Shown here in pieces: positions 1 through 8,280 of a stretch of 30,539 bases of DNA. Positions within the stretch are counted from its first letter, which is position 1. Every line of letters begins with the position of its first letter. A program made the translations under genes and the position numbers. The DNA comes from DATFMP01 sp035266845 (GTDB lineage Bacteria; SAR324; JACQKK01), in the NCBI GenBank assembly GCA_035266845.1, contig DATFMP010000088.1, positions 1 through 30,539 of the forward strand, read 5' to 3'. The notes below the pieces were generated by a model. It was given only the letters and a program-made list of their open reading frames with translations, had not been told where the DNA came from and did no database searches.

Positions 1-2
1 CG

Positions 3-1046
3 TCCGTGGAGCAGCGGGACAACCCGGCGCTGCGGGGACTGCCCGTCGTGGTGGGTGGCTCGCCGGCGGGGCGGGGCGTGGTGGCCGCGGCGAGCTACGA
101 GGCGCGGCGCTACGGTATCCACTCCGCCATGCCCTGTGCCCGGGCGTATCGGCTGTGCCCCGATGCCCTGTTCGTGCCCCCGCGCTTCGACCAGTACCGC
201 GCCGTCTCGGCGCAGATCCGGGCGGTCTTCCATCGCTATACCGACCTCGTGGAGCCGCTCTCCCTGGACGAGGCCTACCTGGACGTAACGGTGAACCACG
301 TGGGAAACCCCTCGGCCACGCGCATCGCCCAGGCCATCAAGGCGGACATCCACCGCGAGACGCACCTGACGGCCTCGGCCGGTGTGGCGCCCAACAAGTT
401 CCTGGCCAAGATCGCCTCGGACGAGAAGAAGCCCAACGGACTATTCGTGATCCGTCCGCAGGACGTGGCCGGCTTCGTGGCGGGCCTGCCGCTGCGCAAG
501 GTGCCGGGTGTGGGCGAGGCCACCATGCGCATCTTCGAGTCCATGGGCGTGCAGACCTGCGGCGAGCTGGCGGGCGTGGCCCTGGCCGAGTTGACGCATC
601 GCTTCGGCAAGCGCGGCCCGTGGTTCTACCGGCTGGCCCGCGGCATCGACGAGCGGCCCGTAGAGCCCCACCGCGAGCGCAAGTCCGTCAGCATCGAGGA
701 CACATTCGCCGAGGACCACGCCGAGCCGGACTGGCTGCTGGCCCGCCTCAAGGAGCTGTGTGCCGCCCTGCACGAGCGCCTGCGCAAGAGCGGCGTGAAG
801 GGCCGCACCGTCACGCTCAAGCTGCGCACCAGCGACTTCCAGATCCACACGCGCAGCCGCACGCTGCCCGCCGTCACCGACGATGCCGGCGATCTGTACC
901 GCGAGGCCGCGGCGCTCTACCACGCCTCCGGCCTCATAGGCCACAAGCTGCGCCTGCTGGGCGTGGGCCTGCACCAGCTGGACACGCCCGAGATCGACCC
1001 TCTGGCCGAGCTGCAGCTTGAGCTGCCCTGGGCCGGCGAGGCGTAG
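3..1046 (+). CDS. dinB: DNA polymerase IV (Y-family translesion polymerase), 5' truncated by window edge
   Basis: Error-prone Y-family polymerase that extends past lesions and mispaired primers. The reading frame is already open at base 3, and the first residues (SVEQRDNPALRGLPVVVGG) match the segment just after the catalytic N-terminal MDxD motif of DinB, so only about a dozen residues are missing upstream and the GTG at base 6 is not the true start. The palm motif SLDEAYLDV, carrying the catalytic Asp-Glu pair, lies near residues 86-94 of the visible part. The helix-hairpin-helix region (LPLRKVPGVGEATMRIFES) and the C-terminal little-finger domain (RKSVSIEDTF onward) follow. About 347 residues are visible, close to the usual 350-360. 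It converges on pdxT, with a small hairpin just after the stop. No LexA box can be assessed because the promoter is outside the window. Confidence 0.96.
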   Translation, partial: SVEQRDNPALRGLPVVVGGSPAGRGVVAAASYEARRYGIHSAMPCARAYRLCPDALFVPPRFDQYRAVSAQIRAVFHRYTDLVEPLSLDEAYLDVTVNHVGNPSATRIAQAIKADIHRETHLTASAGVAPNKFLAKIASDEKKPNGLFVIRPQDVAGFVAGLPLRKVPGVGEATMRIFESMGVQTCGELAGVALAELTHRFGKRGPWFYRLARGIDERPVEPHRERKSVSIEDTFAEDHAEPDWLLARLKELCAALHERLRKSGVKGRTVTLKLRTSDFQIHTRSRTLPAVTDDAGDLYREAAALYHASGLIGHKLRLLGVGLHQLDTPEIDPLAELQLELPWAGEA

Positions 1047-1051
1047 ACTCC

Positions 1052-1064
1052 GACGCCGAGCGTC
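1052..1064. terminator. Small hairpin just after dinB stop
   Basis: GACGC-CGA-GCGTC forms a perfect 5-bp stem with a 3-base loop, 5 bases past the dinB stop codon and between convergent dinB and pdxT. There is no T-tract, so an intrinsic terminator role is only a possibility. Confidence 0.25.
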
Positions 1065-1122
1065 TGCAGGCTTCCGGGTGAACGGTGGCCTTCCGGATCG
1101 TCGCTGCCGTTCGGCGGGAGGC

Positions 1123-1743
1123 TCAGGCGCGGGCGGCGCTGGCGGGGACGGCCATCTGCTCCTGACTGCACAGCGCCAGAAAGTGCCGATGCAGCGCGTC
1201 GGATTCGGCTAGCTCGGGATGGAAGGTGGTGACGAGGTGGCGGCCATGGGCCAGCGCGACGGGCTGTCCTCGGCACTCGGCCAGCACGCTCACGGCCGGG
1301 TCGAGTGCCACCACTTGCGGAGCTCGGATGAACACGCCCTCCTGCTCCTGCGGTGCCTGCCCGGGCAGGTGCAGCGGGAAGCGCTCGATGAAACTCTCGT
1401 TCTGGCGGCCGTAGGCGTTGCGCCGCACGGTGATGGGCATCACGCCCAGACTCTCCTGTGGGGGATTCTCCACGTGCTCGGCCATCAGGATCGAGCCGGC
1501 GCACACGCCCCACAGCGGATGTTCGGCGGCGAAGTCCAGCAGCGGCTGCCACAGGCCGTAGGCGTGGATCAGCTTGAGGAACGTCGTGCTCTCGCCGCCG
1601 GGGACGATCAGTCCCCGGCAGGCGGCCAGCTCGGCCGCATCCCGCACGGGCACTGCGTCCGCCCCCAGCCGCGCCAGCTTGACGCGGTGGGGCTGCACGG
1701 CGCCCTGCAGGGCGAGAATGCCGACGCGCAGACGTTGGCTCAT
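1123..1743 (-). CDS. pdxT: Pyridoxal 5'-phosphate synthase glutaminase subunit PdxT
   Basis: Class I glutamine amidotransferase that releases ammonia from glutamine and channels it to PdxS for de novo pyridoxal phosphate synthesis in the cytoplasm. The 206-residue protein shows the family hallmarks: N-terminal VGILALQGAV, the oxyanion segment PGGEST (residues 48-53), the nucleophile Cys81 in WGVCAGSI, and the catalytic His175 and Glu177 in TTFHPEL. NESFI and GVFIRAP segments typical of PdxT are also present. It starts only 10 bases after the pdxS stop on the same strand, so the two are almost certainly co-transcribed and translated in a stoichiometric complex (12 PdxS with 12 PdxT in characterised enzymes). 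Confidence 0.97.
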   Translation of the reverse strand: MSQRLRVGILALQGAVQPHRVKLARLGADAVPVRDAAELAACRGLIVPGGESTTFLKLIHAYGLWQPLLDFAAEHPLWGVCAGSILMAEHVENPPQESLGVMPITVRRNAYGRQNESFIERFPLHLPGQAPQEQEGVFIRAPQVVALDPAVSVLAECRGQPVALAHGRHLVTTFHPELAESDALHRHFLALCSQEQMAVPASAARA

Positions 1744-1753
1744 GCCGACGCCC

Positions 1754-2653
1754 TCACCAGCCCCGCACGGAGAGCTTCTGCTGGTCGCCCAACTCGCCCA
1801 CCGCGATGCCGGACATGGGCTTGCCGAGGCCCTTGGAGACCGCCAGCAGCTCGCCCGGCTTGTCGAAGTTGGTGACGGCCTTGACGATGGCCGCGGCGCG
1901 CTTGGCCGGCTCGTCGGACTTGAAGATGCCGGAGCCCACGAACACCGCTTCGGCCCCGAGCTGCATCAGCAGCGAGGCATCGGCCGGGGTGGCCACGCCG
2001 CCCGCCGTAAACTTGGGCACGGGCAGCTTGCCGTGCTCGTGCACGTAGCGCACGACGTCGTAGGGCGCTTGCAGGCGCTTGGCCTCGGCCATCAGCTCCA
2101 TCTCGCTGAGCTGGTTGATCAGCGCGATGTCGCGGTTGATGGAGCGCAGGTGGCGCACCGCCTCGATGATGTCGCCTGTGCCGGCCTCACCCTTGGTGCG
2201 GATCATCGCCGCGCCCTCGCCGATGCGGCGCAGGGCCTCGCCCAGGTTGGTGGCGCCGCAGACGAAGGGCGTCTTGAACGCCAGCTTGTCCACGTGGTTG
2301 GCCTCGTCCGCCGGCGTGAGCACCTCGCTCTCGTCGACGTAGTCCACGCCCAGCTCCTGGAGGATCTGCGCCTCGGCGAAGTGCCCGATGCGGCACTTGG
2401 CCATCACGGGGATGCTCACGACCTTCATGATCTCCTCGATCAGCGCCGGATCGCTCATGCGCGCCACGCCGCCCTCGCGACGGATATCCGCCGGCACCCG
2501 CTCCAGGGCCATCACGGCCACGGCGCCCGCGTCCTCTGCGATCTTGGCGTGCTCGGCCGTAACCACGTCCATGATCACGCCACCCTTCAGCATTTCGGCG
2601 AGACCCACTTTGAGCCGCATGGGCTCGCTGCCCCAGCTGATTCCGTTTTCCAT
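1754..2653 (-). CDS. pdxS: Pyridoxal 5'-phosphate synthase lyase subunit PdxS
   Basis: Synthase subunit that condenses ribose 5-phosphate, glyceraldehyde 3-phosphate and PdxT-derived ammonia into PLP. The frame is open far upstream, but homology begins at ATG 2653 (MENGISWGSEPMRLKVGL), which has GAGAGGAG about 6 bases before it; this gives 299 residues, standard for PdxS. Key residues are visible: Asp29 (IMDVV), the two Schiff-base lysines Lys86 (VMAKCRIGH) and Lys154 (RTKGEAGTG), and the phosphate-binding GGVATPADA and FVGSGIFKS segments. Its pathway is the DXP-independent B6 route, which suggests that pdxA/pdxJ may be absent from this genome. It lies 103 bases downstream of a MocR regulator gene on the same strand. 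Confidence 0.98.
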   Translation of the reverse strand: MENGISWGSEPMRLKVGLAEMLKGGVIMDVVTAEHAKIAEDAGAVAVMALERVPADIRREGGVARMSDPALIEEIMKVVSIPVMAKCRIGHFAEAQILQELGVDYVDESEVLTPADEANHVDKLAFKTPFVCGATNLGEALRRIGEGAAMIRTKGEAGTGDIIEAVRHLRSINRDIALINQLSEMELMAEAKRLQAPYDVVRYVHEHGKLPVPKFTAGGVATPADASLLMQLGAEAVFVGSGIFKSDEPAKRAAAIVKAVTNFDKPGELLAVSKGLGKPMSGIAVGELGDQQKLSVRGW

Positions 2654-2725
2654 GTCTGCTCCTCTCGGGCAATGATGCGGCACTGGGCCGCGGGATGAAT
2701 GTGTGCTCCCCTGCGATGATCGGCG

Positions 2726-2742
2726 GCCGGCTTCCCGCCGGC
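2726..2742. terminator. Hairpin between regulator gene and pdxS
   Basis: GCCGGC-TTCCC-GCCGGC is a perfect 6-bp stem 15 bases after the stop of the MocR-type gene and about 70 bases before pdxS. With no T-tract it may be a weak terminator or part of the pdxS leader or operator. Confidence 0.25.
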
Positions 2743-2756
2743 GTCTGGTAGATTGC

Positions 2757-4301
2757 CTAGTGCATCGCCTGATACTCCTGATCGGCCGGGGTGGGCGGCG
2801 GTCGGCGCAGCAGCTCGCCCAGCTCGCGCCCCAGGATGGCGAACGCCTCGCGCAGGCGCTCTTCCGGCTCCGCCGCCACACAGAGGCGGATGCCGTTGCG
2901 GCCGCTAGCCAGCGGCTGATACAGGGAGCCCGGCGAGACCAGCACGCCCCGCCCGCGCAGGTGCTCGAAGAGCCGCTGGGGGTCCAGGTGCGAGGGCAGG
3001 TCCACCCATACGCACAGCCCGCCATCGGGCCGCGTGAAGGGCGCCTCGGCCGGCAGGGTCGCCTCCAGCATCTGCAGCACGCGCTCCATGCGGGTGCGGT
3101 AGGCCTCGCGCAGGTGCGCCACGTGCTCGTCGAAGTAGCCGCGCTCCATGAACTCCGCGATGGCCGCCTGCAGGATCAGGGACTGCGACAGGTCGGTCAT
3201 CTCCTTCAGCTCCGCCAGGCGCCGCACCAAGTGCGCCGGCGCCGCCAGATAGCCCACCCGCATGGCCGGGGCCAGGGTCTTGCTGAACGTGTTGAGGTGG
3301 ATCACCCGTCCGCTCGTATCCAGCGAGGCCAGCGCGGGCCATTGGTTCGGCTCGCCGTGCAGCTCGGTGTCCGATGCGTCCTCGATCACCACGCTGTCCA
3401 GGCGGTAGGCATGGCGCAGCAGCTCCGCCTTTTCCTCCAGCGAGTACGAGTGCGTGGTGGGGTTCTGGAAGTTCGGTACGGCGTAGAACAGCTTGGGCGG
3501 CGCCTGCGGGCCGAGTTGCTCCAGGGCCTTGGTGTCGATGCCCTGCGGCCCCACCAGGTAGGGGTGCAGCCGGGCGCCGTTCACGGTGAGCATCTTCAGC
3601 GCGATGGAGTACATGGGCGACTCCACCACCACGCGATCCCCGGGGTCTACGAAGGCTCTGGCCAGTAGATCGATGCCCTGCTGGCTGCCGGTGACGATGA
3701 GCACCTGGCTGGGGTCCGCCCCCACGTTCGCTTGGCGCAGGCGTCGCGCGATCTGCTCGCGCAGGGGCAGGTAGCCCGCCGGACTGCCGTAGTCCAGCAG
3801 CCGCCGCCCACCGCGCCGCAGCACCGTGTTCAGGCAGCGCCGGAAGCGCTCCAGTGGAAACAGCCCCGAATCGGGCCGCATCTGGAACAGGTTGATGGGC
3901 CGCGTCCGGCCCGCGGGAAACAGCGGCGGCGACGCGGCGGAAAGGTATGCGCCGACGTGCCGCGCGAAGCGCTGCTCCCAATCCCGCGCGGTCAGCGGCG
4001 CAGCGACGGCCTGGGCCGGAGGGTGGCGCTCGGGGGGCAGGGCGGGTGCCGGCCGGGTGGCGATGCTGCCGCCGCCGAAGCGCGTCTCCACATAGCCCTT
4101 CTCGGCCAGCTCGCGGAAGGCGTGGGCCACCGTGTTGCGGTTCACGCCCAGTTGCACGGCCAGGGCCCGGATGGAGGGCAGACGCGTGCCCGGGGGCAGC
4201 GCGCCCGAGCCGATGGAGCCCATCAGCCGCGTCACGATCTGATCCGTGAGCGGCTGTGTGCGGTCCAGCGCGAATCCGGCAAGGCCGTTGAGCGGTTCCA
4301 T
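2757..4301 (-). CDS. MocR/PdxR-type regulator: GntR winged helix fused to class I aminotransferase-like PLP domain
   Basis: A 514-residue two-domain protein. Residues about 15-85 are a GntR winged helix (PLTDQIVTRLMGSI, GTRLPSIRALAVQLGVNRNT, ELAEKGYVETRFGGGS). After a proline/alanine-rich linker, residues about 130-500 form an aminotransferase-like fold with the PLP lysine in TFSKTLAPAMRVGYL, the conserved YGSPAGYLPLREQIA segment, and VPNFQNPTTHSYS. Such proteins sense PLP. Characterised PdxR members in Corynebacterium, Listeria and Streptococcus activate pdxST, and adjacency to pdxS makes that role likely here. Unlike the classic divergent arrangement, it lies upstream of pdxST on the same strand. 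It begins 6 bases after the preceding PaiB-like gene. The specific name pdxR is inferred from context only. Confidence 0.93.
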   Translation of the reverse strand: MEPLNGLAGFALDRTQPLTDQIVTRLMGSIGSGALPPGTRLPSIRALAVQLGVNRNTVAHAFRELAEKGYVETRFGGGSIATRPAPALPPERHPPAQAVAAPLTARDWEQRFARHVGAYLSAASPPLFPAGRTRPINLFQMRPDSGLFPLERFRRCLNTVLRRGGRRLLDYGSPAGYLPLREQIARRLRQANVGADPSQVLIVTGSQQGIDLLARAFVDPGDRVVVESPMYSIALKMLTVNGARLHPYLVGPQGIDTKALEQLGPQAPPKLFYAVPNFQNPTTHSYSLEEKAELLRHAYRLDSVVIEDASDTELHGEPNQWPALASLDTSGRVIHLNTFSKTLAPAMRVGYLAAPAHLVRRLAELKEMTDLSQSLILQAAIAEFMERGYFDEHVAHLREAYRTRMERVLQMLEATLPAEAPFTRPDGGLCVWVDLPSHLDPQRLFEHLRGRGVLVSPGSLYQPLASGRNGIRLCVAAEPEERLREAFAILGRELGELLRRPPPTPADQEYQAMH

Positions 4302-4307
4302 GGCGCG

Positions 4308-4955
4308 TCAGCGGGTCGGGGCGTCCGATGGGTCTTCCGGCGGCAGGTGCGCCAGCACCTGGTCGGCTGCGGCGGCGTCCTGCGCCAGCCCGCGTTGGCG
4401 CAGCGCCTCCACGATGAGGTGCCGCGTGCGCGTCGGCTTGTTCTGGCCGTACTTGGCGCGGCTGGCGGCGGTGCGGATGTGCATGCGCACGCCCGTGATG
4501 GCGTTCAGCATGCCCTGCCAGTAGCGGTCCGCGGGGTCCATGGGCGGGTGGCGGCCCTCGGGCTGGAAGCGCGCCAGCATGGCCTCCAGGATCGTCAGCA
4601 GATCCGCATGGTCGCGCACCAAAGCCACCTCCACCTGGAACTGGCCCCAGCTATAGTAGCTGGTGGGCACACCGCGCTCCTCGCCGCTGAAGTATGACGG
4701 CACGTAGGCGGAAGGCCCGGACACGGTGAACGTGGCGTGGGGGTCGGTCTCCAGCCGGCGCAGCACGGGGTTCGTGTTGGCCAGGTGGCCCCAGATCTCG
4801 CGCTCCGCGACGCGCGTCACGTAGTGCATGAAGATGGTGGACGGGCGGCGTGCCTCGCCGTCCCAAACGGTCAGGTGTCCGTGCTCCGCCGCGGCCAGCA
4901 GAGCCAGCGCCGCGTCGTCGTCCGTGCCCGCGTACAGATCGTATCCGTGTGCCAT
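4308..4955 (-). CDS. PaiB-like FMN-binding split-barrel protein
   Basis: Resembles the PaiB family, flavin-binding split-barrel proteins related in fold to pyridoxamine phosphate oxidase and often called negative transcriptional regulators. Family signatures are the central GPSAYVPSYF followed by VPTSYYSWGQFQVEV (PaiB: GPHAYxSxxW, VPTWNY), and the C-terminal GVRMHIRTAASRAKYGQN with a following R..H..V..LR.RG (PaiB: KxKLSQN and DRxGVIxGLxxRG). I chose ATG 4955 because homology begins there (MAHGYDLYAG) and it gives 215 residues, the family's usual size. In-frame ATGs up to 5102 would add as many as 49 residues; one at about 5066 has AAGGTG just before it. It sits 6 bases upstream of the MocR gene and so is probably in the B6 operon, where a flavin/PLP-related role is attractive but unproven. 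Confidence 0.8.
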   Translation of the reverse strand: MAHGYDLYAGTDDDAALALLAAAEHGHLTVWDGEARRPSTIFMHYVTRVAEREIWGHLANTNPVLRRLETDPHATFTVSGPSAYVPSYFSGEERGVPTSYYSWGQFQVEVALVRDHADLLTILEAMLARFQPEGRHPPMDPADRYWQGMLNAITGVRMHIRTAASRAKYGQNKPTRTRHLIVEALRQRGLAQDAAAADQVLAHLPPEDPSDAPTR

Positions 4956-5295
4956 CCGCTCCCGGTTGCTCCCCAGCTCGGTGTGCGTGCCGGCCATGCC
5001 CGCACCGTGCGGTGTTTGGCCTGGGACAAGATTCTCGCGCATCGGGCTCAGCCAAATCCCGTGCATTGCACCTTCAGTGGCGCCGTTGGGCCAAGCCGTC
5101 AAGCCTCACCGTAATGGCCGGGGTCCCATAACGCAATGGTACAATCCGGCGAGAATCCAGACAACGGGATCTTCGGGGCCCAGGAATGCCTGCAAATGCT
5201 ACGCGATGCAACGTGTATCGCGTGGATCGGCTAGGACAATCGGCTAAGAGAGGTGACAAGCGGATTGGCGGGGTGTCGGCGGTAGGGTGGGAACC
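4956..5295. other. Intergenic region upstream of the PaiB-like gene
   Basis: This 340-base stretch holds no convincing gene. It contains alternative upstream starts for the PaiB-like frame and a promoter-like pair at 5136-5164 on the minus strand. The part from 5165 to 5295 lies just beyond the methyltransferase stop and shows no clear structure. Confidence 0.5.
5136..5164 (-). promoter_or_regulatory. Possible sigma-70-type promoter for the B6 cluster
   Basis: On the minus strand TTGTCT (5164-5159) and TACCAT (5141-5136) are separated by exactly 17 bases; each matches the consensus at 4 of 6 positions. The position suits transcription of the PaiB-like, MocR, pdxS, pdxT series. Such matches occur by chance, so support is moderate at best. 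Confidence 0.3.
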
Positions 5296-6312
5296 TCAGA
5301 TGGGGCGCAGCAGGTATTGACCATTGCCGATATGGCGTCCGCCGCGCAGGGCGAAGGTGGCGATGCAGGCGCGCAGGTAGAACTCCCACAGCCGGAGCTG
5401 ACGCATGGAGAGACCGCTGTCCTCGCGGATGTGCCCCTGGTTGCGCTGGAAGTTGGCCAGCCAAGCCTGCAGCGTGCGCTTGTAGTTGGTGCCGCTCAGA
5501 TACCACTCGCGCTCGATGTGGAAGTGCTGTTGGTGCTTGGCCAACTCGCTCATGGCCCACACACGCCCGCCGGGGAACACGTAGCGGTCCATGAAGGGAT
5601 CCTGGCGAGGCGCATCGGTGTCGCTGCCGCGGGGCTGGAACGCGATGTAGTGCAGAAAGCAGCGGCCCTCCGGCGTGAGGAAGCCGCGGATCTTCTCCAA
5701 CGCCCGATCCAGGTTGCTGATGTGCTCGAACACTCCCAGGCTAACCATGCGGTCAAAGGACTCCTCGAAGGACGCGTCATTGAAGTCGCCCTCGACCAGG
5801 GAAAAGCGATTCGTACTGAGCGGGTGTCCGGCTTCCGCCTGCCGCTCGCGCATGTAGTTGGCCTGGGTACGGCTCAGGGTGAGGCCGCAGACGTGTGCGT
5901 TGGGATAGTGGCGCAGAACGTGCGCGGCGAAGCTGCCGAAGCCGCAGCCGATATCCAGGATGCGCTGGCCGTCCTGAATCTCCGCCTTGGCGCAGACGTC
6001 CGCCAGCATGGCCTCCTGGGCTTCGTCCAGCGTGCGTGCGCCGGTTTCCCACAGGCCCATGGAGTACTTCATGCTGTTGCCGAGGAAGCTGCTGAACATG
6101 GGCAGCGGGAGGTTGTAGTGCACCTCCATCAGCTCGCGGCTGCGCGCGGCGATCTCCTCGGTTGCCTGAGGTGCGTCGGTGGCCCTTCCTACCAGCGCTT
6201 CCAGCCGCAGCCAGATGTCCAGGTACGCGTGCAGGACGAACTGCATCGCAAGGCCTGGCACCGGCAGCGTGCCGTCCACGTAGTGGTCAACGATCCAGGT
6301 GTCCAGGCCCAT
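5296..6312 (-). CDS. SAM-dependent methyltransferase, cyclopropane-fatty-acyl-phospholipid synthase family
   Basis: A 338-residue class I methyltransferase of the CFA synthase family. The SAM-binding motif I is plain (ILDIGCGFGSFAAHV), followed by VCGLTLSRTQANYM, VEGDFND and the SLGVFEHISN segment. The N-terminal part carries MEVHYNLP and SMKYSMGLWE, as in CFA synthases (xHYDxxN and YSCAxF-like). Start ATG 6312 is preceded by GGGAGGGGGG at good spacing; an upstream ATG at 6345 is less likely. CFA enzymes methylate unsaturated acyl chains of membrane phospholipids, but this subgroup also includes small-molecule N-methyltransferases (coclaurine-N-methyltransferase-like), and the protein is somewhat shorter than E. 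coli Cfa. The substrate is therefore open. It appears monocistronic, about 200 bases past the GGT gene. Confidence 0.85.
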   Translation of the reverse strand: MGLDTWIVDHYVDGTLPVPGLAMQFVLHAYLDIWLRLEALVGRATDAPQATEEIAARSRELMEVHYNLPLPMFSSFLGNSMKYSMGLWETGARTLDEAQEAMLADVCAKAEIQDGQRILDIGCGFGSFAAHVLRHYPNAHVCGLTLSRTQANYMRERQAEAGHPLSTNRFSLVEGDFNDASFEESFDRMVSLGVFEHISNLDRALEKIRGFLTPEGRCFLHYIAFQPRGSDTDAPRQDPFMDRYVFPGGRVWAMSELAKHQQHFHIEREWYLSGTNYKRTLQAWLANFQRNQGHIREDSGLSMRQLRLWEFYLRACIATFALRGGRHIGNGQYLLRPI

Positions 6313-6398
6313 GCCAAGCCCCCCTCCCGGCGTGGCCAGGGGCAAAGCGCGGCGCGCCTGCCTGGGCGACGGTCGGGGAAGAAGTGTAAGTGGTGGCA

Positions 6399-6418
6399 GT
6401 CCCGCGGAGCGGCGGGAC
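6399..6418. terminator. Hairpin between GGT gene and methyltransferase gene
   Basis: GTCCCGC and GCGGGAC form a perfect 7-bp stem with a 6-base loop in the 208-base gap between the two minus-strand genes. There is no T-run on the minus strand, so it may be a factor-dependent terminator or mRNA-stabilising structure. Confidence 0.35.
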
Positions 6419-6520
6419 GCCTTTGTGTTTACCTAACGCCTTGGGGCCCAAAAGACCACCCGCGGCGTGCGGATCTCCTGCGGCGCCCCCGATGCCGCGG
6501 GATGGACGCCATGCCCTACG

Positions 6521-8119
6521 TCAATAACCCATCGCGCAGCCGTCCTTGCGAGGATCGGAGCCGGCCTGCAGCACGCCGGCCTCGGCGTCGATGTAGATCA
6601 TCTGGCCGCCGCCGTGGGGCGTCTCGGTCTCGACCACGGTGTGGCCGCGCTGGCGCAGCACCTCGCGGGTGGACTCAGGAATGGGGCGCTCCACGCTCAG
6701 CACGCCGTTCTGCGGCAGAAAGCGCGGGGCGTCCAGCGCCTCCTGCAGGTCCATGCCGAAGTCCAGCCAGTTGGTGAGCACGTAGCTATGGCCCATGGCC
6801 TGGTAGTGTCCGCCCATCACGCCGAAGCAGAGGATGGGCTCCTGACCGCGGTAGACCATGGCCGGGATGATGGTGTGCATGGGGCGCTTGCCCGGCGCGA
6901 TGCAGTTGGGATGGCCCTCCTGCAGCACGAAGCCCGAGCCGCGGTTCTGCAGCATCACGCCCGTATCGCCCGCGATCACGCCGCTGCCGAAGTTGTGGTA
7001 GAGGCTGTTAATGAACGAGCAGCAGTTTCGGTCCTTGTCCACCACGGTGAGGTAGATCGTGTCGCGGTGCGGTGCGCCGCCGTTGAGCCCAGTCGTCACC
7101 GGGTGCGGCATGGCGTGCGCCGAGTCGATGCGGCCGAACTGCTGGCGAGCATAGTCCTTGTTGAGCAACGCCTCCACCGGCACGTCGGCGTAGTGCATGT
7201 CCGCCACCCAGGTGTCCCGCTCGGCCATGGCCAGCTTGAAGGCCTCGGTGAACGTGTGCAGGTAGTCCGGGCTGAGGTGCTCCATTTCGCCCAGGCGCGT
7301 GTTCTCCAGGATGTTCAGCGCAATCAGCGCGGTGATGCCCTGGCCGTTGGGTGGAATCTCGTACATGCGCAGGCCGCGATAGTCCGTACCGATCGGCTCC
7401 ACCCACTCCGAGGTGTGCGCGGCCAGGTCCGCCTCGTCCAGCAGGCCGTCGTGGGCGCGCATGTAGTCCGCGATGCCTTTGGCGATGGGCCCTTCATAGA
7501 AGGCGCGGGCCCCATCCTTGGCGATCAGGCGCAGGGAGCGCGCCAGATCCGGCTGACGGTGCAGGCTGCCTGCGGGCGGCGTCTGGCCGTCCTTCAGAAA
7601 CACGCGTGCGCTCGTCTCTGTCTGGCGCAGCACGGCCTCGTTGCGCTTCCAGGCCCAGGCCACCACCGGCGATACCGCGTAGCCTTCCTCCGCGAAGGCG
7701 ATGGCCGGCTGCAGGGCGTCGCCCAGCGACCGCGTGCCGAAGCGCTGCAGGGCGGCTTCCCACCCGTGGATGGCGCCGGGCACGGAGACGGAGAGCAGCC
7801 CGCGCTCGGGTACCTCGCTCAGCCCGCGGCGTCGGTACTCCTCCAGCGTAGCTCTGGCAGGGGCGCGCCCGCTGCCGTTGAGTCCGTGCAGCTTCCCGGT
7901 CTTGGCCTCGTGATAAAGGATGAAGCAGTCGCCCCCGATCCCGGTGGACTGAGCCTCGGTGACGCAGAGCGTGGCGCTGGCGGCGATGGCTGCATCCATG
8001 GCGTTGCCGCCGCTCTTGAGCACGTCCAGGCCCACCTGCGTGGCCATGGGTTGGCTGGTGGAGATCATGCCGTGGGTGCTCATCACCACGGAACGGCCAG
8101 GATACTGGTGGTCTCGCAT
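6521..8119 (-). CDS. Gamma-glutamyltransferase-family Ntn hydrolase
   Basis: A 532-residue member of the gamma-glutamyltransferase family, made as one chain that cleaves itself to expose an N-terminal threonine. The predicted nucleophile is Thr354 in HRDTIYLTVVDKD, so the large subunit would be residues 1-353 and the small one 354-532. Other family features are ATQVGLDVLKSGGNAMDAA, TGIGGDCF, the PNGQGITALIALN segment and KRPMHTIIPAM. No signal peptide is visible, unlike periplasmic E. coli GGT. The enzyme is probably cytoplasmic, and it could act on glutathione or on another amide, as in the oxamate amidohydrolase (HpxW) branch. The start at 8119 is supported by AAAAAGGA about 10 bases upstream. 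Confidence 0.9.
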   Translation of the reverse strand: MRDHQYPGRSVVMSTHGMISTSQPMATQVGLDVLKSGGNAMDAAIAASATLCVTEAQSTGIGGDCFILYHEAKTGKLHGLNGSGRAPARATLEEYRRRGLSEVPERGLLSVSVPGAIHGWEAALQRFGTRSLGDALQPAIAFAEEGYAVSPVVAWAWKRNEAVLRQTETSARVFLKDGQTPPAGSLHRQPDLARSLRLIAKDGARAFYEGPIAKGIADYMRAHDGLLDEADLAAHTSEWVEPIGTDYRGLRMYEIPPNGQGITALIALNILENTRLGEMEHLSPDYLHTFTEAFKLAMAERDTWVADMHYADVPVEALLNKDYARQQFGRIDSAHAMPHPVTTGLNGGAPHRDTIYLTVVDKDRNCCSFINSLYHNFGSGVIAGDTGVMLQNRGSGFVLQEGHPNCIAPGKRPMHTIIPAMVYRGQEPILCFGVMGGHYQAMGHSYVLTNWLDFGMDLQEALDAPRFLPQNGVLSVERPIPESTREVLRQRGHTVVETETPHGGGQMIYIDAEAGVLQAGSDPRKDGCAMGY

Positions 8120-8280
8120 GCGGTCGGGTCCTTTTTCGAATCGAATACGGTGCGGGCGCAGAGCCCGTCACACCGGGGCTTGGCCAGGAGTTAAATCGGA
8201 GCCCAGTCTATCGCGCCGGAAGGCGAATGCAAACCGTGGCCGGCGGCGTGGCATCCGCGCAGGGAGCGCCGTCGAGGGGC

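Noticed and set aside
5287..6777. A 496-codon plus-strand open frame
   Set aside because: It is the antisense shadow of the methyltransferase and the end of the GGT gene; composition is low-complexity Arg/Ala/Gly/His without any family motif.
6467..8194. A 575-codon plus-strand open frame
   Set aside because: Antisense shadow of the GGT gene, which has clear family motifs.
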